Notes: a model not told the origin generated them from the sequence alone. 64,000 nucleotides of DNA from Clostridium_S neuense (GCF_045310695.1 NZ_JBJIAA010000017.1:62001-126000), one strand, 5' to 3'. Numbered from the stretch's first letter, positions 8,806 to 18,196 are shown. Numbers and translations: made by a program.

Positions 8806-9729
8806 ATGGAAGAGGTTATTTTAAGAACAGTTAATTTAACTAAAAAATATAAAAATATAAGTGCCTTTGAGAATATAAATATGACAATAAAAAAGGGACA
8901 AATTTATGGTTTTATTGGTCAAAATGGAGCTGGAAAGAGTTCCTTTATGCGTACAATAGTTGGACTTGCACTAAAAACTAGTGGAGATATTGAACTCTTT
9001 GGTGAAAGTGATGAGGACAAAATTCAAGAAGCAAAAAAGAGAATAGGCTGCCTTATAGAGTCACCTGCATTTTATGAAGATGAAAGTGTGTATATAAACT
9101 TAAATATAAACAGAATTCAAAAGGGCATACCTGGGAAAGGCTGTATAGATGAAGTGTTAACTATGGTTGGACTTTTAAATCAAAAATACAAAAAAGCTGG
9201 AAAGTTGTCTACAGGAATGAAGCAAAAGCTTGGTATAGCTATGGCTATGCTTGGAAAACCAGAATTTCTAATTTTGGATGAGCCCATAAATGGAATCGAT
9301 CCAATGGGGATAGTAGAAATTCGTGAGTTATTAAAAAAGCTTAATTTAGAACAGGGTGTTACAATTTTAATATCAAGCCATATATTAGGAGAATTATATC
9401 AACTAGCTAATTGCTATGGGATAATTAATAAAGGAAAATTAATAGAAGAATTAACTTTAGAAGAGTTAAATGAAAAGTGTAAAAGATTCCTTTATATTGA
9501 GGTGGATGATGTTTCTAAATCATCATGTGTAATTGAAAAGGAGCTTCATACTAAAAACTTTGAAGTGCTTCCTCAAAATAATATAAAGCTTTATGATTTC
9601 TTAGATAGTCCTGGCGAAGTATCGAATGCTCTTTTTAGAGCAGGAATTATGGTTAAAGAAATTAGAGTTGCTGGAGAAGATTTAGAAACGTATTTTACTA
9701 AGGCTATAAGAGGTGAAAAAAATGCTTAA
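8806..9729 (+). CDS. ABC exporter ATPase, bacitracin/lantibiotic type
   Basis: The 307-residue ATPase has Walker A GQNGAGKSS, a variant ABC signature LSTGMKQK and Walker B FLILDEPINGIDPMG. The INGIDP variant is typical of BcrA-like and lantibiotic-immunity ATPases. The C-terminal 80 residues form an extra domain seen in that group. ATG start with GAGGGGAG; it overlaps the permease gene by 8 nt. It probably exports or detoxifies a cell-wall-active peptide, controlled by the flanking two-component genes. Confidence 0.9.
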   Translation: MEEVILRTVNLTKKYKNISAFENINMTIKKGQIYGFIGQNGAGKSSFMRTIVGLALKTSGDIELFGESDEDKIQEAKKRIGCLIESPAFYEDESVYINLNINRIQKGIPGKGCIDEVLTMVGLLNQKYKKAGKLSTGMKQKLGIAMAMLGKPEFLILDEPINGIDPMGIVEIRELLKKLNLEQGVTILISSHILGELYQLANCYGIINKGKLIEELTLEELNEKCKRFLYIEVDDVSKSSCVIEKELHTKNFEVLPQNNIKLYDFLDSPGEVSNALFRAGIMVKEIRVAGEDLETYFTKAIRGEKNA

Positions 9730-10462
9730 TTTACTGAAATGTGAATTTTATAAGCTTAAAAGATCTAAAAGCTTTTATGTTTTAATTGTACTAGGAATAA
9801 TCGATGGAATAGTAGGAATTATTTTAGCACCATCTTTAAGGAATGACTGTGGTAAAAAAGGAATGATTGGCATGTTCGGTGGTGAGGAATTTCTTGGACA
9901 GATAATCTTTTTAGGTATATTTACAATTTATATTACAAATGAATTTAAATCAGGTTATACAAAGAATATTATTTCTTATGGACATAAGAGAAGGGATGTT
10001 GTATTATCAAAAAGTATAGTGTTTAGTACTGCAGCAATAATAATTAGTTTAATACTTCCTATAACAGTTACGGTAATAGAAACTGTTATGAATGGATATG
10101 GAGAAATCTTTAATTTTAAAGCTTTTGCTTTTATACTTAGGGTTACATTAATTATGATGATTTCATATGTTGTAATGGCAAGTATTGCAGTATTAATTTC
10201 TTTTATATTTAGAAACATTATTGCTCCAATGGCTATATTTTATTTGCTAGATATGGCTAATAGATTTGCATCTGCATTTTCACTAAGAAGTAATGATGTG
10301 AAATACTTATATGAAAAAACAATATTTTATATTCCTAATATTGCAATTTCTAATGTGATTAGTATATCACAAATGGTACAAGTGGTATTTCATGGGTTAG
10401 TAGTGATAGCATTTTCAATATTACTTAGCATTTATATATTCAATAAGGCAGATATAAAGTGA
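9722..10462 (+). CDS. ABC-2 type permease partner
   Basis: The 246-residue membrane protein has about six hydrophobic helices (for example residues 20-40 and 60-80) and opens with LNLLKCEFYKLKRSKSF, a cytoplasmic start common in BcrB-like permeases. The ATG at 9722 has AGAGGTG just upstream and is preferred to the GTG at 9713, which is part of that ribosome site. It overlaps the ATPase gene, so the two are translationally coupled. Confidence 0.87.
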   Translation: MLNLLKCEFYKLKRSKSFYVLIVLGIIDGIVGIILAPSLRNDCGKKGMIGMFGGEEFLGQIIFLGIFTIYITNEFKSGYTKNIISYGHKRRDVVLSKSIVFSTAAIIISLILPITVTVIETVMNGYGEIFNFKAFAFILRVTLIMMISYVVMASIAVLISFIFRNIIAPMAIFYLLDMANRFASAFSLRSNDVKYLYEKTIFYIPNIAISNVISISQMVQVVFHGLVVIAFSILLSIYIFNKADIK

Positions 10463-10489
10463 TTAATATAAGAAGGGGTGGGCAGGTTT

Positions 10490-11395
10490 ATGATAATTGT
10501 AGTTATAGTTTTAATTATTGTGGTAATAGTGTTATTTGCTCACTTATTTTTTATAAAAAATGAGCTTAAAAAATTAACAAGGAATCTTAAGAGTATAAAT
10601 AATGGGAAGTCTATAAATAATTTAACAATTTCTTTTTTCAATAAAGAAATAGAAAGTTTAACTGAAGAAATAAATAAGAACCTAGAGGAAAAAAAGCAAT
10701 TTGAAGTTGATAAGATAAGATTTCAAAATAATTTTAGAAAGGCAACTTCTGATATATCCCATGACTTAAGAACTCCACTTACCTCAATTAAAGGATATAT
10801 TCAATTTTTAAAGCTGGGTAACTTAAATGAAAGTGAAAAAAGCGAATATATAAACATAATTGAGGAAAGAGTAAAAACCCTTGAAATTTTATTGAATGAT
10901 TTTTATGAACTATCTTTAATTGATTCGGTAGAATATGAACTTAAATTTGATAAAGTAAACCTATCTAGAGTTGTTCAAGAGGCTTTGCTTTCCAAATATG
11001 CTGAATTTAGCGTGAAGAAAGTTGAACCTAAAATTTGCATAGAGGATAAAAATATATTTATTATAGGAGACAATTGTGCTCTTGGAAGGATTGTAGATAA
11101 TTTATTGTCCAATGCAATTAAATATTTTAAAAGTTATATAAAAATATCTTTAACTAGAGAAAATGACTGTGTAATATTTAAGGTTATAAATGATACAGAA
11201 AACCTTGAAACAGCAGATGAAGAGAGGATTTTTGATAGATTTTATATGGCAGATAAAACACGTAGTGGTAAGGGTACAGGTCTTGGATTATCTATAGCAA
11301 AAGAATTGGCACTTAAAATGAAGGGGAGTATAAATGCAGAATTAAAAGATAATGCTCTAATTATTTGTTGCAAGTTTAAGATATTTGACATTTGA
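10490..11395 (+). CDS. Sensor histidine kinase of the exporter module
   Basis: The 301-residue kinase has a single N-terminal membrane helix (about residues 2-22) and almost no extracellular region. A short coiled linker precedes the HisKA domain with phospho-acceptor H91 in DISHDLRTPLTSIKGY, then come the N box (DNLLSNAIKYF) and the G boxes (GKGTGLGLSIAKE). Small intramembrane-sensing kinases of this kind usually sense through the partner ABC transporter. The ATG at 10490 is preferred to a GTG at 10478 that falls inside the purine-rich AAGGGGTGG ribosome site. Confidence 0.9.
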   Translation: MIIVVIVLIIVVIVLFAHLFFIKNELKKLTRNLKSINNGKSINNLTISFFNKEIESLTEEINKNLEEKKQFEVDKIRFQNNFRKATSDISHDLRTPLTSIKGYIQFLKLGNLNESEKSEYINIIEERVKTLEILLNDFYELSLIDSVEYELKFDKVNLSRVVQEALLSKYAEFSVKKVEPKICIEDKNIFIIGDNCALGRIVDNLLSNAIKYFKSYIKISLTRENDCVIFKVINDTENLETADEERIFDRFYMADKTRSGKGTGLGLSIAKELALKMKGSINAELKDNALIICCKFKIFDI

Positions 11396-11525
11396 AGCTT
11401 TTGTTGTTAATATATACCTGTAGATTAAAATATAAGAAAATTAAAATATTAATATAAATTTTGAGGTGTGAAATGAGTATAAGTGTTTTTTAACTATTAA
11501 TTTAATAAAGATATAAGAAGTAAAA
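11396..11525. other. Intergenic stretch without a supported gene
   Basis: This is A+T-rich sequence between the kinase gene and the ABC-F leader. A six-codon reading frame (MSISVF, 11473-11493) with GAGGTG before it is present, but it lies upstream of the promoter proposed at 11526 and is not called. No clear terminator was seen for the upstream operon. Confidence 0.4.
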
Positions 11526-11555
11526 TTGACTGCTGATGTATATTTTTCGTAATTA
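11526..11555 (+). promoter_or_regulatory. Predicted SigA promoter of the ABC-F leader transcript
   Basis: TTGACT at 11526-11531 and TAATTA at 11550-11555 are separated by 18 nt. Transcription from about 11562 would give a leader of roughly 210 nt that holds a short peptide and an attenuator before the ABC-F start. Confidence 0.5.
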
Positions 11556-11576
11556 AATATACAATTTAGGCGGTTT

Positions 11577-11600
11577 ATGTTTATGCGCTTGTATCTGTAA
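11577..11600 (+). CDS. Putative leader peptide MFMRLYL for ABC-F attenuation
   Basis: A seven-codon reading frame (ATG TTT ATG CGC TTG TAT CTG TAA) has TTAGGCGG just upstream. Short leader peptides, often with Arg-Leu residues, precede many antibiotic-inducible ABC-F and erm genes; a drug-stalled ribosome on them disrupts a downstream terminator. Position (after the promoter, before the attenuator), composition and ribosome site fit that model. The stalling role is inference. Confidence 0.45.
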   Translation: MFMRLYL

Positions 11601-11719
11601 AAATGTTAAAAAGCACTATTCACATTTAAGTAAGATTTAATTTGATATATAGGAACTGTAAGGTTGTATAAATTTGTTACTTTCATATAGCTTTATGGAT
11701 ATATAGTTATTAAATTGTG

Positions 11720-11745
11720 AAGCAGCGGTTTAGCTGTTTTTTTTT
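11720..11745 (+). terminator. Attenuator hairpin before ABC-F gene
   Basis: A 6-bp stem (AGCAGC with GCTGTT, loop GGTTTA) is followed by nine Ts and ends 26 nt before the ABC-F start codon, so it sits inside the leader. The CTGCT at about 11531-11535 could pair with the left arm only if transcription starts further upstream. The stem is short but the T tract is long. Confidence 0.55.
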
Positions 11746-11771
11746 ATACCCAAAATTAAGGAGATGGTATT

Positions 11772-13475
11772 TTGAGAATATATTTTAAAGAATTAAGTAA
11801 AAGTTATTTGGAGCAAAAAGTATTTGAAAATTTGCAGGGAAGTATAAATGAAGAAGACAAAATAGGAATTGTAGGTATAAATGGTGTGGGGAAATCAACG
11901 CTTATGAAGATTATAGCTAATAAAGAAAAATGTGATTCGGGAGTAGTTAGAAGAGAACCTTCAAATATAAAGATAAAGTATGCCATGCAGGATATTTACG
12001 CATCGGAAAATAAATTAGTAAGTGAAATTTTATCAGATAATAAATTAGGATTAGAAACTAGGAAGCTGCTAAATGAACTTGGTTTAGAGGAGGAAGTTTT
12101 AAATGAGAAGTTTGAAAGCTTAAGTGGAGGGGAAAAGACAAAAATAAAGTTAATAAATGCACTATGCGGCGATTTTGATTTCTTATTTTTAGATGAACCA
12201 ACAAATCATCTTGATATGAAAACTTGTGAGTGGCTTGAAGGTTATTTAAGAAAATTAAATAAAACAATTGTTGTTATATCACATGATAGATATTTTTTAG
12301 ATGATGTAGTTAATAAAATATGGGAACTTACAGATAAAGGTCTGCAGGTGTATGAAGGAAATTATACGGATTATGTTAAGCAAAAGGATATAAAAATTAA
12401 AACACAAACTAGAAAATATGAAAATCAGCAAGATAAAATGGAAAGTTTAGAAAAGACTATTGAAGAAAGAACAGCCTGGTTTAATAGTGCACATAATGCT
12501 GCAGGGCAAAATGATTTTTATAGAGCAAAATCAAAAAAACAAATGAATACTGTAAAGTCAAAGAAAAGAGAACTAGAAAAGCTTAAAAAAAATGCAATAG
12601 ATAAGCCTAAGGAGGATGTGTCAGCTGCTTTTAATATAATAAACAAAAATACAATTAATATGAAGACAGCAAAATATCTTATAAAGGTAAATAATCTTAG
12701 TAAGAAATTTGAAGAAAAATTAATATTAAAAAATGAAACCTTTGAAGTTGAAAGAGGAGATAAAATAGCTTTAATAGGAGAAAATGGAACTGGAAAAAGT
12801 ACTCTTGTAAAAATGATAATGGGATTAGACAAGGTTTATGATGGTGAAATAAGCGTAAATCCATCTGTAAAAATAGGATATTTATCGCAGGAATTTGAAG
12901 ATATGATACGTAATAATACAATTCTTGATGAAGTATTAAAAATAGGTGTAACTAAAAATGATGCAAGGCTCCTACTCGCGTGTTTAATGTTTAAGGGAGA
13001 AGAGGTTTTTAAAAAAATTAATGATTTGAGCCTTGGTGAGCGAAGCAGAGTTGCCTTTGCAAAATTAATTTTATCTGGAGCACAGCTTCTAATTCTTGAT
13101 GAACCTACAAATTACATGGATATAGTGTCTTGTGAAAAAATCGAAGAGGTGATGATGGAATATCAAGGGACAATTTTAGTTGTATCACATGATAGATACT
13201 TTATAAAAAGGGTAGCAAATAAAATATTTGAGCTTAAGGAAAAAAGAATATTTAAATTTGACGGGGATTATGATTATTATTTATCAAAAGTAAAACAAAA
13301 AGATCTAAATAAAGATGATAGAGAAATAAAAGATAAAATAAGAATGCTTGAATATGAGGTGACTTCCATAAATTTAAAAATTGATAGGGTATTAGATCCA
13401 GATGAAAAACAAAGGTTAACTGGTGAATTTATTGAAAAATCTCGTGAATTAAATAAATTAAGAAATAGAAAGTAG
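11772..13475 (+). CDS. ABC-F ribosome protection ATPase (antibiotic resistance type)
   Basis: The 567-residue protein has no membrane helices and two ABC domains: Walker A GINGVGKST (about 35-43), signature LSGGEKTK and FLDEPTNHLD in the first; GENGTGKST, signature LSLGERSR and ILDEPTNYMD in the second. A charged linker of about 90 residues lies between them. This is the ABC-F architecture; members such as Vga, Lsa, VmlR and CplR displace lincosamide, streptogramin A or pleuromutilin drugs from the ribosome. The leader peptide and attenuator upstream favour a resistance rather than a housekeeping role. TTG start with AAGGAGATGG. The drug spectrum cannot be predicted. Confidence 0.85.
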   Translation: MRIYFKELSKSYLEQKVFENLQGSINEEDKIGIVGINGVGKSTLMKIIANKEKCDSGVVRREPSNIKIKYAMQDIYASENKLVSEILSDNKLGLETRKLLNELGLEEEVLNEKFESLSGGEKTKIKLINALCGDFDFLFLDEPTNHLDMKTCEWLEGYLRKLNKTIVVISHDRYFLDDVVNKIWELTDKGLQVYEGNYTDYVKQKDIKIKTQTRKYENQQDKMESLEKTIEERTAWFNSAHNAAGQNDFYRAKSKKQMNTVKSKKRELEKLKKNAIDKPKEDVSAAFNIINKNTINMKTAKYLIKVNNLSKKFEEKLILKNETFEVERGDKIALIGENGTGKSTLVKMIMGLDKVYDGEISVNPSVKIGYLSQEFEDMIRNNTILDEVLKIGVTKNDARLLLACLMFKGEEVFKKINDLSLGERSRVAFAKLILSGAQLLILDEPTNYMDIVSCEKIEEVMMEYQGTILVVSHDRYFIKRVANKIFELKEKRIFKFDGDYDYYLSKVKQKDLNKDDREIKDKIRMLEYEVTSINLKIDRVLDPDEKQRLTGEFIEKSRELNKLRNRK

Positions 13476-13482
13476 TGAGTTT

Positions 13483-14235
13483 ATGAAATTAAAATTTGAA
13501 ATAGCCTCAATTGAATATACTTGTAAATCAATTTCAGAATTTTTTGGTGATGGTGCAATGGAAGAATTTCAAGAATATATTTGCGAAGTTTATCCATCTA
13601 TTATTTTAGGTGAAATTAAAAATTTGAATAGTACTGAAAAAGAAAACTATATAAGAAATAAAATTAAAGAAATATATGATAAAGAAGAAGGTATATTGAG
13701 TGAAAAGGTTAGTGAATATCAGAATGGATGGGATGAATGTGGTAGTGAAATTATAAATTGTTTTAGTGAAATTTTTCTCTATAACACCAATAATATTATG
13801 GATGAAGTTAAAGTAAGAGTTGGAATTAATCCTATATGTCCAAGACATTTGGATGAAGGTGAATTTGATACTTACTATATATTAAATTCAAAACAAAATA
13901 TTGCAAATTGTATACATGAGATTACGCATTTTATTTGGTTTGATTGTTGGAAAAAGGTTTTTCAGGATTATAAAAGTGAAACTTTTGAACATCCTAATGT
14001 AGTTTGGATTTTTAGTGAAATTGCAATAGATCCAATTTTAAGGGATGATAAAATTAAAAAGTTTTGCTCATTAGAAAAGCCAGCCTATGAATGTTTTTAT
14101 GGCATAGTAATAGAAAATAAAAACATGATAGAAGAAATGAGAAAACTTTACAAGAATAATTCTATAGAAAATTTTATGAAAAAGGGAATTGAATATTGTA
14201 ATTTACACCAAGATATTTTAAAAAGATATATTTAA
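13483..14235 (+). CDS. Putative zinc metallopeptidase-like protein
   Basis: The 250-residue protein has no signal peptide. It contains HEITH (H145-H149), an HExxH zinc motif, and SEIAID with E179 and D183, which resembles the third-ligand ExxxD segment of gluzincin peptidases. I do not recognise a named family. It starts 7 nt after the ABC-F gene, so the two are probably cotranscribed. Substrate unknown; an enzymatically dead relative is possible. Confidence 0.55.
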   Translation: MKLKFEIASIEYTCKSISEFFGDGAMEEFQEYICEVYPSIILGEIKNLNSTEKENYIRNKIKEIYDKEEGILSEKVSEYQNGWDECGSEIINCFSEIFLYNTNNIMDEVKVRVGINPICPRHLDEGEFDTYYILNSKQNIANCIHEITHFIWFDCWKKVFQDYKSETFEHPNVVWIFSEIAIDPILRDDKIKKFCSLEKPAYECFYGIVIENKNMIEEMRKLYKNNSIENFMKKGIEYCNLHQDILKRYI

Positions 14236-14352
14236 AAAATTCATATTTACTTGGTGATTTTAATATAATTCAAGAGCAATGCAAAATTATATACAAATAC
14301 AAACGCTAACGTGTCGATTATAGAAAATAATATATTAATAATGTCGAATAAC

Positions 14353-14361
14353 TGGTATAAT
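14353..14361 (+). promoter_or_regulatory. Extended -10 promoter of WG-repeat gene
   Basis: TG-G-TATAAT (TG 14353-14354, TATAAT 14356-14361) lies 35 nt before the TTG start at 14396. No good -35 is seen, as is usual for extended -10 promoters. Confidence 0.5.
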
Positions 14362-14395
14362 TAATATATATAGAGTAAATAAGGGGGCGTTACAA

Positions 14396-15913
14396 TTGGT
14401 TAACAAAAAGATAAGAATGTATATATGCATGGTAGGAATAGCAGCAACAATATTTATTGGAAAAGCTGCATATGCAGTAGGAATTACAGATGGGCAAGTT
14501 GTTTCTGCTAATAAGGCATGGAAAATAACTTTTAGTCACAGCATTGCTTTGGACGATTTAACTAAGCAAGGAATTGTAGTGCAAGATAGCAAGGGGGACA
14601 ATGTAAGTATAAGTATTGCCATAGGCAGTGATGACAAGAGTATATTAATAAATCCACCAGAAGGTGGCTATAAATCAGGTGAAAATTATACTTTGATCTT
14701 AAATAATAAAGTACATAATAATAAAGGAGAAAAATTAAAGGACACAAAATCAATGCATTTTAGTATACAAAAATCAGTAGAAGCGAGTACAGCATTACAT
14801 CGTATATATTCTAGTAATTATAAAGCTGGACTTATAGATTCAAGTGGTAAGTTAGTGGTACAACCTAAATATAATTATATAAAACTAAGTAATAATAACG
14901 ATTATTCAATTAATGCAGATGATAATAATCCTATAATTGTATCATTAGGTTCTAAGTATGGACTAATAGATAAAGCAGGAAATATTATTTTAGAGCCTAA
15001 ATATGATTATATCTATGGCTTTAGTGATGGACTATCAAGGGCTAAAATAAACAATAAAATTGTATTTATAGATGTTAATGGAAAGGTTGTAATTGAGCCA
15101 CAATTTAAGGAAGCAGGAGACTTTAATAATGGTCTTGCAGCAGTGAAGGGTGATAATGATAAGTATGGTTTTATTGATAAAACTGGAAAAGTAGTTATAC
15201 AGCCACAATTTGATGCTTACACTGAAGGTGGCGGGGGTGAAGGCTTCCAGTTTCAATACAACTTTAACGGAGATTATGCTGCAGTTGTAAAAGATGGAAA
15301 GTTTGGAGTTATTGATAAATTAGGTAACTATAAAATTAAACTAGATAGTAATTTTAAGATGTTTGTAAGTGATAGCCTAATTTTAGTTGGCCAAGGTGAA
15401 AATGGCTACAAATATATAGACGTAGATGGAAATACTGTATTTAGTAATTCTGATATGCCTGTTAGCAGCGCTATGGAAGCTCAGGATTTGTTTTTTGAAA
15501 ATGGCTTTGCCTCATATTTTAAGAAAAAATCAGGTGCCTCATATTCAATGGGTATTGTAGATGAAAAGGGGAAAGTAATATCAGATGCCAAATATGATTA
15601 TTTTGCGCCAAGGATTTCAGAAGGAATGGCAATACTCAGAGCTAATAATGAGTATGTATGCTTAGATACTGCTACAGGAAATGAATTTAGTGTTGATGCA
15701 GAATATGTAGGAGAATTTAAGGAAGGATTGGCAAGAGTATATGTCAAGGGTGAAGGAAATAGTTATTATATAGATAAAACTGGTAAAAAGGTTCTTCAGC
15801 CAGATTCCTCCTTCGATAGTATTGGCGATTTTGAAAATGGTTTAGCAATGGTAACCTATAAAGGTAAAGATGCTTACATTGATAAAACAGGAAAGATAGT
15901 TTGGCAAGAGTGA
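14396..15913 (+). CDS. Secreted WG-repeat protein with Ig-like domain
   Basis: The 505-residue exported protein has an N-terminal signal peptide (about residues 1-27), an SbsA-type Ig-like domain (about 30-125, ending LKDTKSMHFSIQ), then WG/KWG beta-hairpin repeats to the C terminus. Repeat units follow the pattern YGLIDKAGNIILEPKYD, FIDVNGKVVIEPQF, YGFIDKTGKVVIQPQFD. Such repeats are common in clostridial surface proteins; their ligand is generally unknown. TTG start with AAGGGGGCG. It stands alone with its own promoter. Confidence 0.85.
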   Translation: MVNKKIRMYICMVGIAATIFIGKAAYAVGITDGQVVSANKAWKITFSHSIALDDLTKQGIVVQDSKGDNVSISIAIGSDDKSILINPPEGGYKSGENYTLILNNKVHNNKGEKLKDTKSMHFSIQKSVEASTALHRIYSSNYKAGLIDSSGKLVVQPKYNYIKLSNNNDYSINADDNNPIIVSLGSKYGLIDKAGNIILEPKYDYIYGFSDGLSRAKINNKIVFIDVNGKVVIEPQFKEAGDFNNGLAAVKGDNDKYGFIDKTGKVVIQPQFDAYTEGGGGEGFQFQYNFNGDYAAVVKDGKFGVIDKLGNYKIKLDSNFKMFVSDSLILVGQGENGYKYIDVDGNTVFSNSDMPVSSAMEAQDLFFENGFASYFKKKSGASYSMGIVDEKGKVISDAKYDYFAPRISEGMAILRANNEYVCLDTATGNEFSVDAEYVGEFKEGLARVYVKGEGNSYYIDKTGKKVLQPDSSFDSIGDFENGLAMVTYKGKDAYIDKTGKIVWQE

Positions 15914-15934
15914 GGTAACAGTATTTTGGAATAT

Positions 15935-16318
15935 TAAATAAAATTAATAAATCTAAGAGTCTAAATTTTAAAATTCTAAGACCTTTTAATAACTTGCCTT
16001 TGGCTCAGACAGATTGAAAGGTCTGAAAATTTTATGATTTAGACTCTAATATTTATAAAATTTTATTTAAATCATTCCTTTAATACTGTTACTTCACTTG
16101 AACATGAAAGGAAATGAAAATTTTTCTCCGCTTCTCTACGAAAAATACGCTAGAAGTATAGTTAATCAATTAAATTAAAACTATTTTTATAATGAAAGAT
16201 ATCAAGAAAATATGCTATAAAAATTAATAGATGCATAAGTTTAAGTTCAAAATTCCGTAGGTACGGAGGAATTTTTTCCTTGCACTACCGTGGGAGCGAA
16301 GCATTGTTACTTTGCATT
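15935..16318. repeat. Large palindromic intergenic repeat, copy 2
   Basis: This is a diverged relative of the 7.7-kb element. A long hairpin has arms about 15935-15990 and 16011-16075 (GAGTCTAAATTTTAAAATT core). At 16253-16304 lies a near-identical inverted copy of the element at 7862-7913 (about one mismatch in 52), itself containing the hairpin AATTCCGTAGGTACGGAGGA. No gene is visible between 15914 and 16368. Confidence 0.7.
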
Positions 16319-16368
16319 TGATGTATGTTATAATATCATTATATTATTGCTGGAGGAATTATAATTAA

Positions 16369-17553
16369 ATGGATAATAATAAGCACTTTGTTATCATAAG
16401 ATATATTACTATTTTCTTTATTATAGTTGGAATGGTAATGTCGCAGAAAAACTTGACTAGTTCGATGTTCATTTTCATACTTGTATTTATTATTAATAGT
16501 CAGCTTCGATTTTTCTCATTAGAAAAACATTTTTATAAAATTTTGTCTTTTATATTAGAAATTATTCTTACTATTGCTGCAAACTTTTGGATAGGAGGTT
16601 TTCTTTTCGCCTATCTTATTTTGCTTGCTATTGATAGTAATGTAATATTTAATAAAAAGGAAGCTATAATATTTGATACTATAATAATTATTGAAGGAAT
16701 AGTATTTTCTTTAAATTACAGCATAGAGAATAGAGGAATTAATTTAGGAGTAACAATATTAGTTGTAGCTGTTCTTTATTTTGCTAAAGACGAAAAAGAA
16801 AGAAAGCTTAAAGCACAGGATCTTTATGATAGACTTAAAATATCAGAAGAAAAGCTAAAAAAAGCAAATAAGGAACTTGAACTATATGCAGCTTCAATTG
16901 AAGAAATAACAACGCTTAGAGAAAGAAATAGAATATCTAGAGAAATACATGACAGTGTTGGACATGCCCTTTCTACAATGGTAATACAGCTTGGTGCAGT
17001 GGAAAAAATGATAAGTAAGGATCCAGCTGCAGCAGAGAATATAACTAAAAATTTAAGAAAGTTCACTCAGAAGAGCCTGGATGAGGTTAGAATGGCAGTT
17101 AGAGAAATTAAACCTAAGGAATTTGAGGAATTTGAAGGTATTTTAAATATACAAGAACTTATAAATAATTTTAAAAAGATGACTGGAGTAGATGTTAGGT
17201 TATCCTTTACAAAGGAAAAATGGTCCCTTAATTCAGATCAATCCTTTGTTATATACAGAATAATTCAAGAATTCTTATCTAACAGCGTCAGACATGGAAA
17301 AGCTACTATTATACATATTATGATGGCATATACTAAAAAAAGTATTGTTGTAACTTTAAAGGATAATGGAATTGGATGTGACAAGCTTTTAGAAGGAGTT
17401 GGAATGAAAAGTATGAAGGAGAGAATAAAAGCTTTAGGAGGAAACTTTGAATATAACAGCAAAAGGGGACATGGCTTTTTAGTAAGAATTGAGTTGGAGA
17501 AACAAGAGAAGCTTAAGATATACAATGAGGGGGATTTAAATGAAGGCAATTAA
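16369..17553 (+). CDS. LiaS/DesK-like sensor histidine kinase
   Basis: The 394-residue protein has four to five N-terminal membrane helices (residues about 8-135), a coiled linker, a HisKA_3 dimerisation domain with phospho-acceptor H194 in SREIHDSVGHALS, and a HATPase domain (EFLSNSVRHGKA, DNGIGCDKLLEGVGMKSM). This is the NarL-partner class of kinases. ATG start with TGGAGGA. It overlaps the regulator gene by 14 nt. Confidence 0.92.
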   Translation: MDNNKHFVIIRYITIFFIIVGMVMSQKNLTSSMFIFILVFIINSQLRFFSLEKHFYKILSFILEIILTIAANFWIGGFLFAYLILLAIDSNVIFNKKEAIIFDTIIIIEGIVFSLNYSIENRGINLGVTILVVAVLYFAKDEKERKLKAQDLYDRLKISEEKLKKANKELELYAASIEEITTLRERNRISREIHDSVGHALSTMVIQLGAVEKMISKDPAAAENITKNLRKFTQKSLDEVRMAVREIKPKEFEEFEGILNIQELINNFKKMTGVDVRLSFTKEKWSLNSDQSFVIYRIIQEFLSNSVRHGKATIIHIMMAYTKKSIVVTLKDNGIGCDKLLEGVGMKSMKERIKALGGNFEYNSKRGHGFLVRIELEKQEKLKIYNEGDLNEGN

Positions 17554-18196
17554 GGTTTTATTGGTGGACGATGAAAAATTAGTTGTGGATGGTCTTAAAA
17601 TTATACTTGAGACTTATGAAGACATAACGGTTGTTGGTACGGCACATAATGGTGAAGAAGCTCTTAAGGAGTGTAGAAAAAGTAGCCCTGATGTGGTTTT
17701 AATGGATATAAGAATGCCTAAAAGTGATGGTGTTATGGGAACTAAGCTTATAAAAAAAGAATTTAAAGATATAAAAATACTTATATTAACTACATTTAAT
17801 GATGTTCAATATATTCATGAGGCATTAAAATATGGTGCATCAGGCTATATATTAAAGGATAGTGATTATGACCTTATTTATGAGGGAATAAAGGCATGTA
17901 TGAAAGGAAATGTAGTTATTAATCCAGAGGTTGCTTCAAAAATTATAAGTGAAAATGTAGAGTATAGCCAAAAAAGCTCAATAGATAAAATAAAAAAATC
18001 CTATGATTTGAGTGAAAAGGAAATTAGTATAATAAAGGAAGTTGCAAATGGTTTTTCTAATAAAGAAATAGGAGAAAAGCTTTATTTAACGGAGGGAACT
18101 ATAAAAAATAACATAAGTGCAATACTTTCGAAACTTGAGCTTAGAGATAGAACTCAACTTACAATTTTTGCATTTAAAAACAATATAGTTACTTAA
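17540..18196 (+). CDS. NarL/LuxR-family response regulator
   Basis: The 218-residue regulator has a receiver domain (DDEK near residues 10-13, phospho-acceptor D56 in VVLMDIRMPKSDG, conserved lysine in YILKDSD) and a C-terminal LuxR-type helix-turn-helix (LSEKEISIIKEVANGFSNKE). It is translationally coupled to the kinase and probably controls the ABC exporter immediately downstream. The stop codon overlaps a short TTACTTAAGTAA palindrome followed by Ts. Confidence 0.93.
   Translation: MKAIKVLLVDDEKLVVDGLKIILETYEDITVVGTAHNGEEALKECRKSSPDVVLMDIRMPKSDGVMGTKLIKKEFKDIKILILTTFNDVQYIHEALKYGASGYILKDSDYDLIYEGIKACMKGNVVINPEVASKIISENVEYSQKSSIDKIKKSYDLSEKEISIIKEVANGFSNKEIGEKLYLTEGTIKNNISAILSKLELRDRTQLTIFAFKNNIVT

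Noticed and set aside
11473..11493. Six-codon frame MSISVF as ABC-F leader peptide
   Set aside because: It has a ribosome-like site but lies before the only good promoter; the MFMRLYL frame at 11577 is better placed.
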